Source: Gammaproteobacteria bacterium (lineage in GTDB: Bacteria; Pseudomonadota; Gammaproteobacteria; Steroidobacterales; Steroidobacteraceae). Taken from it: 64,000 nucleotides of DNA. Positions within the stretch are counted from its first letter, which is position 1. Each line of letters starts with the position of its first letter. The translations under genes were made by a program, and so were the position numbers. Under the pieces are notes generated by a model that was not told where the DNA came from, did no database searches, and saw only the letters and a list, made by a program, of their open reading frames with translations. Of the stretch, positions 1 through 9,703 are shown in pieces. The stretch is from the NCBI GenBank assembly GCA_003164785.1, contig PLUE01000016.1, positions 1 to 64,000 of the forward strand. Direction: 5' to 3'.

Positions 1-150
1 CCAAGCGATTTGCCCTAACGTGCAAATCGAGTATGGGAATGAGATCAAATGATCTCGAGTGCGACCTATCCTTAGATCAAACTAAGGGTCAGAACAAATT
101 GTCCGAATTCGTGGTGGGGCTGGACATGACCAGCCCCTCTGCAACCGTTT
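1..150 (+). other. rRNA operon internal spacer upstream of 5S rRNA
   Basis: These bases lie immediately before the 5S rRNA in the same orientation. They do not match the conserved 3' end of 23S rRNA as I know it, so they are most likely the 23S-5S spacer, with 23S rRNA lying left of the window. A short reading frame crosses this stretch and the 5S gene and is not credible as a protein. Confidence 0.6.
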
Positions 151-270
151 TGCCTGGCGACCATAGCGAGTGGGAACCACCCGATCCCTTTTCGAACTCG
201 GAAGTGAAAACGCTCTGCGCCGATGCTAGTGTCGACTTTGTCGATGTGAAAGTAGGTCATCGCCAGGCTC
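151..270 (+). rRNA. rrf: 5S ribosomal RNA
   Basis: The segment begins TGCCTGGCGACC and ends in the complementary CGCCAGGC, which form the closing stem 1 of 5S rRNA. Inside are the conserved CGAACTCGGAAGTGAAA block and the GCGCCGATG-TAGTGT block typical of bacterial 5S rRNA. The length, about 120 bases, is normal. It is the last gene of an rRNA operon entering the window from the left and is followed 20 bases later by a strong terminator. The exact end is good to a few bases. Confidence 0.95.
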
Positions 271-290
271 TTAATTTGATGGAAAGTGAA

Positions 291-322
291 CCCCCGTTGG
301 CGAAAGCTGACGGGGGTTTTTT
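291..322 (+). terminator. Rho-independent terminator of the rRNA operon
   Basis: A perfect seven-base stem (CCCCCGT at 291-297 with ACGGGGG at 310-316) encloses a 12-base loop and is followed directly by six T residues (317-322). It lies 20 bases downstream of 5S rRNA and 55 bases before the end of the convergent tyrS gene. Confidence 0.93.
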
Positions 323-376
323 CGTCTGTTGCGGGCACTAACGCTGATGACGCGACATCCCGAGGTGCATGAGGCG

Positions 377-1618
377 CTATCCGCCCTTGATTAACCCATG
401 ACGCTTTTTGCCCACGGCAAGCCGCGCGACGCCGCCGTCAATGAGATCCGCTGCAGTCACGGTCGCCAGTGCCGACGGCACCGTCCGGTCATTCAATTTC
501 ACGCCCCCCTGATCAATGAGTCGCCGCGCTTCACTCCTGGATGACGCCATCCCCAAGGTCACGATGACGTCCAAGATGACGAGTTGCGTGCCGGGTGCAA
601 GGACCATCGATGGCAGCCCCGCGGTCGCGCCGCCACTGAAGGCCTTCGCCGCAGTCTCTGCCGCCACCGAAGCGGCCGCCGCGCCGTGGCAGAGTCGGGT
701 GGCTTCATTGGCAAGTACAGTCTTGGCTTCGTTGATTTCGGCGCCCTCGAGCCTTTCGAGCCCCTCGATCTCACTCAACGGCAGGTCCGTGAAAATGCGC
801 AGAAACCGGGCCACGTCGCCGTCCTCGGTGTTGCGCCAGTATTGCCAGTAATCGTACGAATTGAGACGCTGCGGGTTCAACCATATGGCACCGCTCGCGG
901 TCTTTCCCATCTTGGCGCCGGACGACGTCGTGATGAGCGGGGTCGTGATTCCAAACAGTTCCTGATCGCGGACCCGACGTCCGAGTTCGACGCCTTGGAG
1001 GATGTTGCCCCATTGGTCGGATCCGCCCATCTGCAGAGCGCAACCGTAGCGCTTGTTCAATTCCACGAAATCATAACCCTGCAGGATCATGTAATTGAAC
1101 TCGAGGAACGACAGCGGCTGCTCCCGGTCGAGCCGCAACTTGACGCTGTCCATGGTCAGCATTCGATTGATCGAAAAATGCCGGCCGATGTCGCGCAAAA
1201 AGGGGATGTACTGCAGCTCCGACAGCCAATCGTCGTTGTTCACGATCAACGCGCCGGTCTCACTGTCGTCGAAACGCAGGAAATGACCGAAGGTTTCGCG
1301 AATGCTGGCGATGTTTGCGTTGATCTGCGCGTCCGTCAGCAACTGGCGGGTCTCGGTGCGACCCGACGGGTCGCCGACTTTGGTCGTTCCCCCGCCCATC
1401 AGCACGATCGGACGATGGCCTGTTTGCTGAAGCCGTCGGAGCAGCATGATCGACACCAGATTGCCGATATGCAGACTGTTGGCGGTGGCATCGAAACCGA
1501 TGTAACCGGTCACCACCCCGCCGAGCGCACGTTCGTCAAGGCGGGCGGCGTCCGTCTGTTGATGGATGTAGCCGCGCTCCGCCAGGGTGCGTAAAAAGTC
1601 TGATTTGAACTCGCTCAC
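377..1618 (-). CDS. tyrS: Tyrosine--tRNA ligase
   Basis: Class I aminoacyl-tRNA synthetase that charges tRNA-Tyr in the cytoplasm. The HIGH signature appears as HIGN at about residues 50-53 and the KMSKS loop as KMGKT at about 236-240, with GGSDQWGN (tyrosine pocket region) just before it. The C-terminal 60 residues form an S4 RNA-binding domain ([20 protein letters not shown]). I chose the GTG at 1618, giving 413 residues, because family members start close to this point (E. coli TyrS is about 424 residues). The open frame continues upstream to 1786, but that extension is Arg-rich and unlike the family. The gene runs tail to tail with the rRNA operon. Confidence 0.96.
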   Translation of the reverse strand: MSEFKSDFLRTLAERGYIHQQTDAARLDERALGGVVTGYIGFDATANSLHIGNLVSIMLLRRLQQTGHRPIVLMGGGTTKVGDPSGRTETRQLLTDAQINANIASIRETFGHFLRFDDSETGALIVNNDDWLSELQYIPFLRDIGRHFSINRMLTMDSVKLRLDREQPLSFLEFNYMILQGYDFVELNKRYGCALQMGGSDQWGNILQGVELGRRVRDQELFGITTPLITTSSGAKMGKTASGAIWLNPQRLNSYDYWQYWRNTEDGDVARFLRIFTDLPLSEIEGLERLEGAEINEAKTVLANEATRLCHGAAAASVAAETAAKAFSGGATAGLPSMVLAPGTQLVILDVIVTLGMASSRSEARRLIDQGGVKLNDRTVPSALATVTAADLIDGGVARLAVGKKRHGLIKGG

Positions 1619-1753
1619 AGCAGGTATGTTACTGCAAAGAGGCACAGGGCGCTTCCGGCGACGACGCTCCTTCCTGGTAGAGTGCGGCGACCGACCACAC
1701 ATTGGGGAATGTGCCATGAACAATATCGTCAGCGCCGCCGCGGTGTCGATCGG

Positions 1754-3115
1754 ATGACCGGCCTCGAGACGTCGAAGCTGGGCCAATGGTGCTGGGCCGT
1801 GTTCGACGGGGCTCGCTCGCCGTACAACGTTCTAGTCAACATCTTCGTTTTCTCCGCGTACTTCACCACCGTCGTGGTTCCCGACCCGGTTCAAGGCCAG
1901 ATTTTGTGGAGTTACGCGAATTCGCTCGGGGCGTTGTTGATCGCGGTAGGTGCGCCCGTCCTGGGCGCGATCGCAGACGCGGGAGGCCGACGCAAGCCGT
2001 GGTTGTTCGGGTGTCTGTGCATCGGTGTTCCCAGCATGTTGGTGCTGTGGACGGCCACGCCCGGAATGACGCATGGGATCGGTTGGATCCTGGCGGCCAT
2101 CATCGGCGGCGTCGTGTTCTTCGAATACACGGCGACTTTCTGCAATGCGATGCTGCCGAGCATCGCGCCGTCCAGCCGGATCGGCTTCCTGAGCGGCATG
2201 GGCTTCGCGCTCGGCAACTTCTTCGGGGTGATTTTGTTCATGTTCTTTCTGCTCGCGTGGAGCTGGAACACGCATCCCTGGTTCGGCCTTGACATCGGCA
2301 TGCACGAGCCGGAGCGCGCCGTGGGGATCCTGTCGGCCGTGTGGCTCGTGATCTTCAGCATCCCCATGTTCGTCTTCACGCCCGACACGAATGCCACGCG
2401 TCTCGGCTTCAAGGTCACGCTGGTCAGCGGGCTGCGCCGCCTGGCCCACACGGTCACGAGAGTCCGCGACTTCCGCAACGTCGGGTTGTTTCTCGTCGCG
2501 CGCATGGTCTTCAACGAGGGTTTCGTCGTCCTCATGCTGTACAGCGGCATCTACGCGGCCGGCGTGTTGCACTGGACCGCGACCACGCTCATCGTGCAGG
2601 GCCTGTTGAACAGCGTCGCGGCGACGCTAGCGGGCGCCTTCGCCGGCTGGCTCGACACCCGAATTGGTTCGAAACGCAGCGTCATGGTCTTCGTATTCGG
2701 AGCGCTACTGGCCAATGTCATCGCCTGTTCGACGTCGCCCGACAGCATATTCTTCCTGCACGTCGCCGCGAGCGGCATCACCGGGTCGATTTACCCCACA
2801 CTGCCTGACCGGGTGTTCGCCGGCGCGCAGGTTGCGACCGCGATTTTCGTCACCGGCGGTCTTTCCTCGAGCCGCGCCATGATGGCACAGCTCTCGCCAC
2901 CGTCCATGCTCAACGAATTCTTCGGCATCTATGCCATGTCCGGCACGGCAACCTCGTTCCTGGGCCCGCTTGCGATCGGTCTGCTCACGTTTTTATTCCA
3001 CAGCCAGCGGGCCGGGTTCGCGAGCGGCATCGGCTTTCTTCTCGCAGGGCTGCTGTTGTTCCTGCTCGTGAAAGAGGCGCCGCTTGCCGAGGGAGGCGCC
3101 GTGACCCGAGTCTGA
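1754..3115 (+). CDS. MFS transporter, UMF1 (Atg22-like) family
   Basis: Integral inner-membrane protein of 453 residues with about 12 hydrophobic helices. The opening [20 protein letters not shown] and the early [17 protein letters not shown] loop resemble the UMF1/Atg22-like branch of the major facilitator superfamily. That branch includes yeast vacuolar amino-acid effluxers; the bacterial substrates are mostly unknown. The ATG at 1754 is preferred over an upstream GTG-type extension of 24 Arg-rich residues. It is divergent from tyrS across about 135 bases, which probably hold both promoters. The substrate cannot be inferred from the context. Confidence 0.8.
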   Translation: MTGLETSKLGQWCWAVFDGARSPYNVLVNIFVFSAYFTTVVVPDPVQGQILWSYANSLGALLIAVGAPVLGAIADAGGRRKPWLFGCLCIGVPSMLVLWTATPGMTHGIGWILAAIIGGVVFFEYTATFCNAMLPSIAPSSRIGFLSGMGFALGNFFGVILFMFFLLAWSWNTHPWFGLDIGMHEPERAVGILSAVWLVIFSIPMFVFTPDTNATRLGFKVTLVSGLRRLAHTVTRVRDFRNVGLFLVARMVFNEGFVVLMLYSGIYAAGVLHWTATTLIVQGLLNSVAATLAGAFAGWLDTRIGSKRSVMVFVFGALLANVIACSTSPDSIFFLHVAASGITGSIYPTLPDRVFAGAQVATAIFVTGGLSSSRAMMAQLSPPSMLNEFFGIYAMSGTATSFLGPLAIGLLTFLFHSQRAGFASGIGFLLAGLLLFLLVKEAPLAEGGAVTRV

Positions 3116-3150
3116 TCGAGCTGCCGCGCATCGGGAAGACGAGGAAGCCG

Positions 3151-3741
3151 CTACTTCGTTGGGGCGGTCGGCGTGACCACCGGCGCTTGCACGCCCGAAT
3201 AGACGACGCGGATTTCCGCGTGGCTCTTGCCGGCGTTATCGCCCATGTTCATCTCGATGGTCTCGCGCACCGGCAGACCGTTGCTCTTGGCAATCCACAT
3301 CTGCTCATCGCTGGCGCCGTAATTGGTCTCGGTATGGGCGCTGAACAGGGTGACCTTGACGCCATCCAACGCTTCCTCGTGCTCCAACCTGCAGCTGGTC
3401 AACTTGGCGTTCTTGCGATTCTGTTCTTCCTGCTGCTGCAACTGCGCGGAAGTCACCTCGCTGTTATGCCATTTGCCGTCAACCTTGATGTACAGGGCGC
3501 CGCCCGCGTTGATGATCTCGCTGGCGACGACCTTGTCCCCGGTCAGCGAGTTGGTCTGCGTGAGGAATTGGTGACTCGGCGTATTGAACAGCCGGTTCAT
3601 CGCCTCGAACAGCGGCTTGCAGTCGGTCTCGTCGGCGAAACAGCTGCTCATGGGGGCCGCGGTCAGCACCGCGAGGATGGCGGCGGCCACCGGCGCTGCC
3701 GACGATTTGCGAAAACTGGGCGCTTCAAACATCGATGTCAT
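3151..3741 (-). CDS. Secreted protein of unknown function
   Basis: A 196-residue protein with a probable signal peptide: a short charged start, a hydrophobic Ala/Leu-rich stretch at about 17-30, and a possible cleavage site near SSCFA-DE. The mature part has four Cys-containing or strand-rich segments and a Gln-rich helix (QLQQQEEQNRKNAK). It ends in a Pro/Thr-rich tail. I do not recognise the family. The ATG at 3741 has a strong Shine-Dalgarno sequence (AAGGAGG, 7 bases upstream). It lies 28 bases downstream of dxs on the same strand and could be cotranscribed with nothing obvious in common. Confidence 0.75.
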   Translation of the reverse strand: MTSMFEAPSFRKSSAAPVAAAILAVLTAAPMSSCFADETDCKPLFEAMNRLFNTPSHQFLTQTNSLTGDKVVASEIINAGGALYIKVDGKWHNSEVTSAQLQQQEEQNRKNAKLTSCRLEHEEALDGVKVTLFSAHTETNYGASDEQMWIAKSNGLPVRETIEMNMGDNAGKSHAEIRVVYSGVQAPVVTPTAPTK

Positions 3742-3769
3742 CGCGAGCCTCCTTGACGAGCGGACGTGT

Positions 3770-5674
3770 TCAGACGCTGCGCATCGAGCGCACCCGATCC
3801 TGAGCCTGCGGCGTCCACCATTGGTCCACGCTGGCGGTCAGTCCGGCCAAATCCAGCCCGGCGTTCGCGAGACAGGTGTCGCGGGATCCATGTTCGATGA
3901 ACCGATCGGGAATGCCGAGCTGCAGCAGCGGAATCAGGACGCCGGCGGCGGCCAACGCTTCGCCGACGGCGGAACCGGCGCCGCCCATGACGGCGTTTTC
4001 CTCGATCGTGATGAGCGCGCGATGGCGAGCGGCCACGCTCACGACCAGAGCTTCGTCCAGCGGCTTGATGAAGCGCATGTTGACCAGGGTCGCGTCGAGC
4101 CGTTCGGCAATCTTGCGGGCCGACTCGAGCAGGGTGCCGAAGACCAGGATGGCCAGGCCGCTGCGTCCCTCACGTTTGATGACGCCGCGGCCCACGGGAA
4201 GGGCGGTCATCTCGGCTGAAATCGCCACGCCGGGGCCGGTGCCGCGCGGATAGCGGATGGCCGAGGGAGAGGTCAACGTGGTGCCGGTGTACAGCATCTG
4301 CCGACATTCGTTCTCATCCGCGGGAGCCATGATCACCATGTTCGGGATGGTGCGCAGGAAGGTCAGGTCGTAACTTCCCTGGTGGGTGGCGCCGTCGCTG
4401 CCGACGAGGCCGGCCCGATCCAAGGCGAACACCACCGGCAGATTCTGCAGGGCGACGTCGTGGATCAATTGGTCGTAGGCTCTTTGCAGGAAGGTCGAGT
4501 AGATCGCGACCACCGGCTTGAAGCCCTCGCAGGCGAGGCCGGCCGCGAACGTCACCGCGTGCTGCTCCGCGATCGCGACGTCGAAGTACTGTCCCGGAAA
4601 GCGCTTCGAGAATTCGACCATACCAGAGCCTTCGCGCATCGCCGGCGTGATGCCGATGATGTTCGGATCGCGCTCCGCCATGTCGCAGAGCCACTGTCCG
4701 AAGATCTGCGAATAGGTGGGGCCGGTGCTGACTTCCTTGAATATCTTGCCGCTGGCCGGATCGAACGGACCCGGGCCGTGCCACTTGATCGGATCCTCTT
4801 CCGCCGGCGCATAGCCCTTGCCCTTGCGCGTCACGACGTGCAGGAATTGGGGTCCCTTGAGCTTCTTGACATTATTGAGGGTGGCGATGAGCGCTTTCAC
4901 GTCATGGCCGTCGACCGGGCCGATGTAGTTGAAGCCCATTTCTTCGAACAAGGTGCCGGGGAGCACCATGCCCTTCAAGTGCTCTTCCGAACGGCGGGCC
5001 AGCTCCCACACCGTCGGCATCTGGCGCAGAACCTTCTTGCCGCCTTCGCGCAGGTGCGAGTACATGCGGCCCGACAGGGCGCGGGCGAGGTAATTGGAGA
5101 GTGCTCCGACGTTCTCCGAAATCGACATGTCGTTGTCGTTCAGAATGATGAGCAGGTCGGCGGGCGCGGTGCCCGCGTGGTTCAGCGCTTCGAAGGCCAT
5201 GCCCGCGGTCAGCGCACCGTCGCCGATGATGGCCACCGCGTGGCGATCCTCACCGCGCTTCGCCGCGGCGATCGCCATCCCCAGGGCGGCGCTGATCGAG
5301 GTGCTGGAATGGCCGACGCCGAATGTGTCGTATTCGCTTTCGGTGCGCGCCGGGAAAGGCGCCAGACCGTTGTCCTGCTTGATGGTGTGCAGCAGGCCGC
5401 GTCGTCCGGTGAGGACTTTGTGAGGGTACGCCTGATGCCCCACGTCCCAGACCAGCCGGTCGTAGGGGGTGTTGAAAACATAATGCAGCGCAATGGTCAG
5501 CTCGACGGTGCCCAAGCCCGCGGCAAAATGGCCGCCGCGCGTGCTGACGCTGTGGATGAGGAATTGCCGCAATTCTGCGGCCAATTCGGCAAGTTTTGAG
5601 GGCGGCAAGCGGCGTAGATCAGCCGGCGAGTCGATGGATTCCAGAAGCGGATAAGTCATAAGAGGGTCGGCCAT
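3770..5674 (-). CDS. dxs: 1-deoxy-D-xylulose-5-phosphate synthase
   Basis: Thiamine-diphosphate enzyme that condenses pyruvate with glyceraldehyde 3-phosphate, the first step of the MEP route to isopentenyl diphosphate. At 634 residues it has the usual length. Visible motifs are the N-terminal [14 protein letters not shown], the ThDP-binding [18 protein letters not shown] followed by NDNDMSIS, and the transketolase pyrimidine-domain [13 protein letters not shown] with its catalytic Glu. A C-terminal transketolase domain completes the protein. The start at 5674 has no clear Shine-Dalgarno; a second ATG five codons on is possible. It sits divergent to the hopanoid operon, which consumes its product. 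Confidence 0.97.
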   Translation of the reverse strand: MADPLMTYPLLESIDSPADLRRLPPSKLAELAAELRQFLIHSVSTRGGHFAAGLGTVELTIALHYVFNTPYDRLVWDVGHQAYPHKVLTGRRGLLHTIKQDNGLAPFPARTESEYDTFGVGHSSTSISAALGMAIAAAKRGEDRHAVAIIGDGALTAGMAFEALNHAGTAPADLLIILNDNDMSISENVGALSNYLARALSGRMYSHLREGGKKVLRQMPTVWELARRSEEHLKGMVLPGTLFEEMGFNYIGPVDGHDVKALIATLNNVKKLKGPQFLHVVTRKGKGYAPAEEDPIKWHGPGPFDPASGKIFKEVSTGPTYSQIFGQWLCDMAERDPNIIGITPAMREGSGMVEFSKRFPGQYFDVAIAEQHAVTFAAGLACEGFKPVVAIYSTFLQRAYDQLIHDVALQNLPVVFALDRAGLVGSDGATHQGSYDLTFLRTIPNMVIMAPADENECRQMLYTGTTLTSPSAIRYPRGTGPGVAISAEMTALPVGRGVIKREGRSGLAILVFGTLLESARKIAERLDATLVNMRFIKPLDEALVVSVAARHRALITIEENAVMGGAGSAVGEALAAAGVLIPLLQLGIPDRFIEHGSRDTCLANAGLDLAGLTASVDQWWTPQAQDRVRSMRSV

Positions 5675-5880
5675 CTGTCACAGTTTATACCGGCGGGGGC
5701 GCTGCGGCCAACGACAGATGCGTGTCGCTTAAATGGTACGTGGTTGCGGGCCGCCGGGCGGATCGTTATAGTCCCCCGCCGGTTTGGCTGCCTCCATTTC
5801 CCGGAGGGCCCCCAGCATTTTCGCCACACCCATGCCGATCGGGGGGTGCTATCCCACTTAATTTCCGAGATACTGTCCGC

Positions 5881-6993
5881 ATGGATTCCGGCATTTCCGA
5901 TGCAGTCTATCAAGACCAAATACTCCCGCACGTCTCGCGTACCTTCGCGCTGACGATTCCGCAGCTGCCTGCCGCTCTGCGGGCCGCGGTGACCAACGCC
6001 TATTTGCTATGCCGGATCGCGGACACGATCGAGGACGAACCCGCGCTGTCGCCGCCCGAGACGCTCGCATTCATGCAGCGGTTCATGGCCGCCGTCGATG
6101 GCCGCGGCGACCCGGACGCGCTGGCCCGGGCGCTCGAACAGCGCTTGTCGGACCGTACCTTGCGCACGGAGCGGGAACTGGTCAGCAACATGCAGCGCGT
6201 CATCCGCGTCACCGCCGGCTTGAGCGATGGGCAACGGGCGGCGATTCATCGCTGCGTCGAGCTGATGTGCTATGGAATGCCTCGTTTTCAGTCCACGGCC
6301 AGCCTGCGCGGCTTGCCGCGCCTGATCGATCTGGACGACTATTGCTACTACGTCGCGGGCGTCGTCGGCGACATGCTGACCGATTTGTTCTGCGAGTATT
6401 TGCCGGTGATCGCGCGCCAGCGCGCGGGGTTGTGCAGCTTGTCGGTCTCATTCGCGCAGGGCTTGCAGATGACCAATATTCTGAAGGATGTCTGGGAGGA
6501 CCGCAGCCGCGGCGCGTGCTGGCTGCCGCAGGAGATTTTTACCCGTTACGGCGTGGATCTCGCGCAGCTGTCGTCCACGCCGTATGACCCGCGGTTCGGC
6601 TCAGGGCTGCATGACCTGGTCGCGATCGCTCACGGGCATCTCAAGAATGCGCTCGAATACACGCTGCTCATCCCCGCCCAGGAAGTGGGCATTCGACGGT
6701 TTTGCCTATGGGCGGTCGGGCTGGCAGTGCTGACATTGCAAAGAATTAATCAGAATCCCGAGTTTACCGCAGGTGTTCAGGTGAAGATTTCGCGAAGGGC
6801 GGTCGGATTGACCCGGATATTGACGGATCTGACGGGGCGCAACGATTGGATGCTGCGGCGCTTGTTTGCGTTTGCCGCCCGCGGGTTGCCCTTGACCCCC
6901 GTGGGTGAAACGCGTCGTCCTGAGATGGTCGACGTCGCCGTGGATGAGCCCGAGCGCGCCCTGCGCCGCTCCTACGGAAGTTCCGCAACGTGA
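5881..6993 (+). CDS. sqs: Squalene synthase (farnesyl-diphosphate farnesyltransferase type)
   Basis: Joins two farnesyl diphosphates head to head to give squalene, the substrate of the next gene product. The 370-residue protein has both Asp-rich motifs, DTIED at residues 48-52 and DVWED at about 203-207. It also has the SRTFALTIP start and YCYYVAGVVGDMLTDLF seen in squalene/phytoene synthases. It is longer than HpnC or HpnD (about 280 residues), and no second synthase or HpnE-like oxidase lies nearby, so a one-enzyme squalene synthase is the best call. The ATG at 5881 is chosen because the 53-residue in-frame extension is Pro/Arg-rich. It has no Shine-Dalgarno but an ATACTGT -10-like string just before it. 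It overlaps shc by GTGA. Confidence 0.85.
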   Translation: MDSGISDAVYQDQILPHVSRTFALTIPQLPAALRAAVTNAYLLCRIADTIEDEPALSPPETLAFMQRFMAAVDGRGDPDALARALEQRLSDRTLRTERELVSNMQRVIRVTAGLSDGQRAAIHRCVELMCYGMPRFQSTASLRGLPRLIDLDDYCYYVAGVVGDMLTDLFCEYLPVIARQRAGLCSLSVSFAQGLQMTNILKDVWEDRSRGACWLPQEIFTRYGVDLAQLSSTPYDPRFGSGLHDLVAIAHGHLKNALEYTLLIPAQEVGIRRFCLWAVGLAVLTLQRINQNPEFTAGVQVKISRRAVGLTRILTDLTGRNDWMLRRLFAFAARGLPLTPVGETRRPEMVDVAVDEPERALRRSYGSSAT

Positions 6994-8978
6994 GCCGCAT
7001 CGCACAGAAACCCAGCCCGGTGGCAGTGCCGGGCGCATCCCGCGCGGATCTGTTGGCCCATACGCTGACCCGGACCAGCGCGGCATCCGTACTCGATCGT
7101 GCCGTCGCCGATGCCCGGGACGCCTTGATCGCCCGGCAGAGCGCCCAGGGATACTGGCTGTTCGAGCTGGAGGCCGACTGCACGATCCCCGCCGAATACA
7201 TCATGATGATGCACTTCCTCGACGAGATCGACGTCGCGCTCGAGAAGAAGCTCTGTGTATATTTGCGTGCGCATCAGGCGGACCACGGCGGCTGGCCGCT
7301 GTACCACGGCGGCGACTTGAACATCAGCTGCACGGTGAAGGCCTATTACGCGCTGAAATTGGCGGGCGACGATCCGGCGGCGCCGCACATGGTGCGTGCG
7401 CGGGCGGCCATCCTCGAGCGCGGCGGCGCCGCGCGGGCGAACGTATTCACCCGAATCGCCCTGGCGCTGTTCGCTCAGCTGCCCTGGCGCGGCGTGCCCT
7501 TCATTCCCGTCGAAATCATGTTGCTGCCGAAGTGGTTTCCGTTCCACCTCGACAAGGTGGCTTATTGGTCGAGGACCGTGATGGTGCCTCTGTTCATCTT
7601 GTGCACCCTCAAACCGGTCGCCAAGAACCCGCGCAACGTGCACATTCCCGAACTGTTCACGACGCCTGCCGACCAGGAGCGTCATTACTTTCGCGAGGTT
7701 CTTCAGAAGGGTGGCCTGATCGCGCGCGGGTTCTTGCTGGCGGATCATCTCGGGCGCCTGATCGAGCCGTTGATCCCGCGCCGCATGCGTGAGCGTGCGA
7801 CACGCGCGGCGGAGGAATGGATGTTGGAGCGGCTCAACGGCGAGGATGGGCTCGGCGCCATTTTCCCCGCGATGGTCAACGCCTTGGAGGCGATGACGCT
7901 TCTCGGTTACCCGAACGACGATCCGCGGCGCGAGACCGCGAAGCGCGCCTTGCAAAAGCTACTGGTGGTCGGGCAGTCGAGCGCCTACTGCCAGCCGTGC
8001 GTATCCCCGGTCTGGGATACCGCCCTGGCGACGCTCGCGATGCAAGAGAGCGCCGACGCCACGGCCGTGAGCGCCTCGACGCGGGCCCTGGATTGGCTGC
8101 AAACCGAACAGATTCTGGATGAACCGGGCGACTGGCGGGTCAATCGGCCGGGGGTTGCCGGTGGCGGGTGGGCGTTCCAGTTTGCCAACAGCCATTATCC
8201 GGACCTCGACGATACGGCCGTGGTCGCCTGGGCCATGCATCAGGCGCATAACGCCGATGACTACAGCGAAAGCGTGCGGCGCGCCTTGGATTGGTTGGTG
8301 GGGATGCAAAGCACGGACGGCGGGTTTGCGGCCTTCGACGCCGACAACACGCAGTACTCGCTCAATAAGATCCCGTTCGCCGACCATGGCGCCTTGCTCG
8401 ATCCGCCAACCAGCGACGTCACCGCGCGGGTGGTCACGGTATTGGCGCGCATCGGCCGTCCGCAGGACAAGCCGGCGCTGACGCGCGCCATCGCCTATCT
8501 GCGCGACCAGCAAGAGCCCAACGGCGCCTGGTTCGGGCGTTGGGGAACCAACTACATCTACGGTACCTGGTCGGTGTTGACCGGTCTCGCCCAGACCGGC
8601 ATCAGTCACCAGGATCCGATGATCTGCCGGGCCGTCGAATGGCTGAGGAGTCATCAGAATGCAGATGGCGGCTGGGGCGAGAGCAACGATAGTTATGGGC
8701 TCGATAACGCGCCGAGCTTCGCCAGCACGCCCTATCAAACCGCGTGGGCGGTGCTCGCCTTGCTGGCCGCGGGCGAGGCAACCTCCGAGGTCGTACGGCG
8801 GGGCGTCGAGCATCTGCTGCGTACGCAGCAATCGGATGGTTGGTGGAGCGATCCGACGTTCACGGCGCCGGGCTTCCCGCGCGTGTTCTATCTGAAGTAT
8901 CACGGCTACAGCGGCTATTTCCCGCTGTGGGCGCTTGCCGCCTATCGCACACTGACGCGTCGCGGAATCACGCATTGA
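6990..8978 (+). CDS. shc: Squalene--hopene cyclase
   Basis: Cyclises squalene to hopene and hopanol at the inner membrane. At 662 residues it is a typical cyclase: the catalytic DLDDTA (DXDDTA motif) is at residues 405-410, and several QW repeats are visible (for example QSAQGYW, QADHGGW, QEPNGAWFGRWG, QNADGGWGES, QQSDGWW). The GTG start overlaps the TGA of the synthase as GTGA. A second GTG ten codons on is also possible. It sits between its substrate supplier and the hopene-modifying genes. Also called hpnF. Confidence 0.97.
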   Translation: MSRIAQKPSPVAVPGASRADLLAHTLTRTSAASVLDRAVADARDALIARQSAQGYWLFELEADCTIPAEYIMMMHFLDEIDVALEKKLCVYLRAHQADHGGWPLYHGGDLNISCTVKAYYALKLAGDDPAAPHMVRARAAILERGGAARANVFTRIALALFAQLPWRGVPFIPVEIMLLPKWFPFHLDKVAYWSRTVMVPLFILCTLKPVAKNPRNVHIPELFTTPADQERHYFREVLQKGGLIARGFLLADHLGRLIEPLIPRRMRERATRAAEEWMLERLNGEDGLGAIFPAMVNALEAMTLLGYPNDDPRRETAKRALQKLLVVGQSSAYCQPCVSPVWDTALATLAMQESADATAVSASTRALDWLQTEQILDEPGDWRVNRPGVAGGGWAFQFANSHYPDLDDTAVVAWAMHQAHNADDYSESVRRALDWLVGMQSTDGGFAAFDADNTQYSLNKIPFADHGALLDPPTSDVTARVVTVLARIGRPQDKPALTRAIAYLRDQQEPNGAWFGRWGTNYIYGTWSVLTGLAQTGISHQDPMICRAVEWLRSHQNADGGWGESNDSYGLDNAPSFASTPYQTAWAVLALLAAGEATSEVVRRGVEHLLRTQQSDGWWSDPTFTAPGFPRVFYLKYHGYSGYFPLWALAAYRTLTRRGITH

Positions 8979-9703
8979 GTGCCGGCGTCGTCGCGGCGCT
9001 CATGGCCGAGGCGCGTACGTTGGGATCGCCGCCGCGCGCCAGGGGCCCCTTCGCCATCCCTGATGGGACCCTGGTCGCCGTCAGCGGCATGGGCGGCGTT
9101 GCAGCGGCGGCGGCGGCTCGAGCACTCATCGACGCCGGCGCCACCGCCTTGGTGAGCTGGGGCATGGCCGGGGGATTGGATCCCAGCTTGCCCGCGGGCA
9201 CGATTTGTTTGCCGGTCAGTGTGTTGTCGAGCGGGGGCGCCACCTTGGGGACCCACCATCATTGGCGGGAGGCCGTCGGCGCGGCCCTGGCCGCGCGGAG
9301 GCGGATCGCCGACGGAAAACTGCTCACCACCGGCGTGGCCATCCATGATGCCGCCGGCAAGGCCGCTGCGTTTCGCGCGACCGGCGCGGTGGCGGTGGAC
9401 ATGGAAAGTTTCGCGGTGGCCGAGGTGGCCGCAACTCGAGGCCTCCCCTTCCTGGTGGTGCGCGCTATCGTGGATACGGCCAGCGACTCGCTGCCCGGGG
9501 CCGTCCTGGCGGCGAGCGGCGCCGGTCAAGTGAACATCCTGCGGTTGATTCAAGGCCTGATGCGCTCCCCCCTGGACCTCGTGCCCTTGATGGGGTTGGC
9601 GAAACGTTATCGGGCGGCGACGCGATCCTTGGCGGCGGTGGCGCGCAGCGGTTCGCTGGCGCCGCTGGCGTTCGCCGTGGCCTCCGGCAACCGGATCACA
9701 TGA
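8975..9703 (+). CDS. hpnG: HpnG, adenosylhopane nucleosidase/phosphorylase
   Basis: Member of the nucleoside-phosphorylase superfamily. In hopanoid producers HpnG removes adenine from adenosylhopane made by HpnH. The 242-residue protein shows LMAEARTLG at the start, the purine-phosphorylase-like GMAGGLDPSLPAG loop, and VDMESFAVAEVA, which carries the Glu of the nucleoside site. The TTG at 8975 is taken as start because it overlaps the shc stop as TTGA, matching the style of the neighbours. The first in-frame ATG at 9001 would cut into the conserved start. The gene is flanked by shc and hpnA. Confidence 0.85.
   Translation: MSAGVVAALMAEARTLGSPPRARGPFAIPDGTLVAVSGMGGVAAAAAARALIDAGATALVSWGMAGGLDPSLPAGTICLPVSVLSSGGATLGTHHHWREAVGAALAARRRIADGKLLTTGVAIHDAAGKAAAFRATGAVAVDMESFAVAEVAATRGLPFLVVRAIVDTASDSLPGAVLAASGAGQVNILRLIQGLMRSPLDLVPLMGLAKRYRAATRSLAAVARSGSLAPLAFAVASGNRIT

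Noticed and set aside
33..341. Open frame of 102 codons at the left edge
   Set aside because: It reads through the 5S rRNA and its terminator, so it is not a gene.
584..1594. Long frame of 336 codons opposite tyrS
   Set aside because: Antisense shadow of a well-supported gene, with no domain and an Arg/Val/Gln-rich composition typical of GC-rich antisense frames.
5881..6993. Naming the synthase HpnC or HpnD
   Set aside because: It is about 90 residues longer than those proteins, only one copy is present and no HpnE-like oxidase is nearby, so a one-enzyme squalene synthase fits better.
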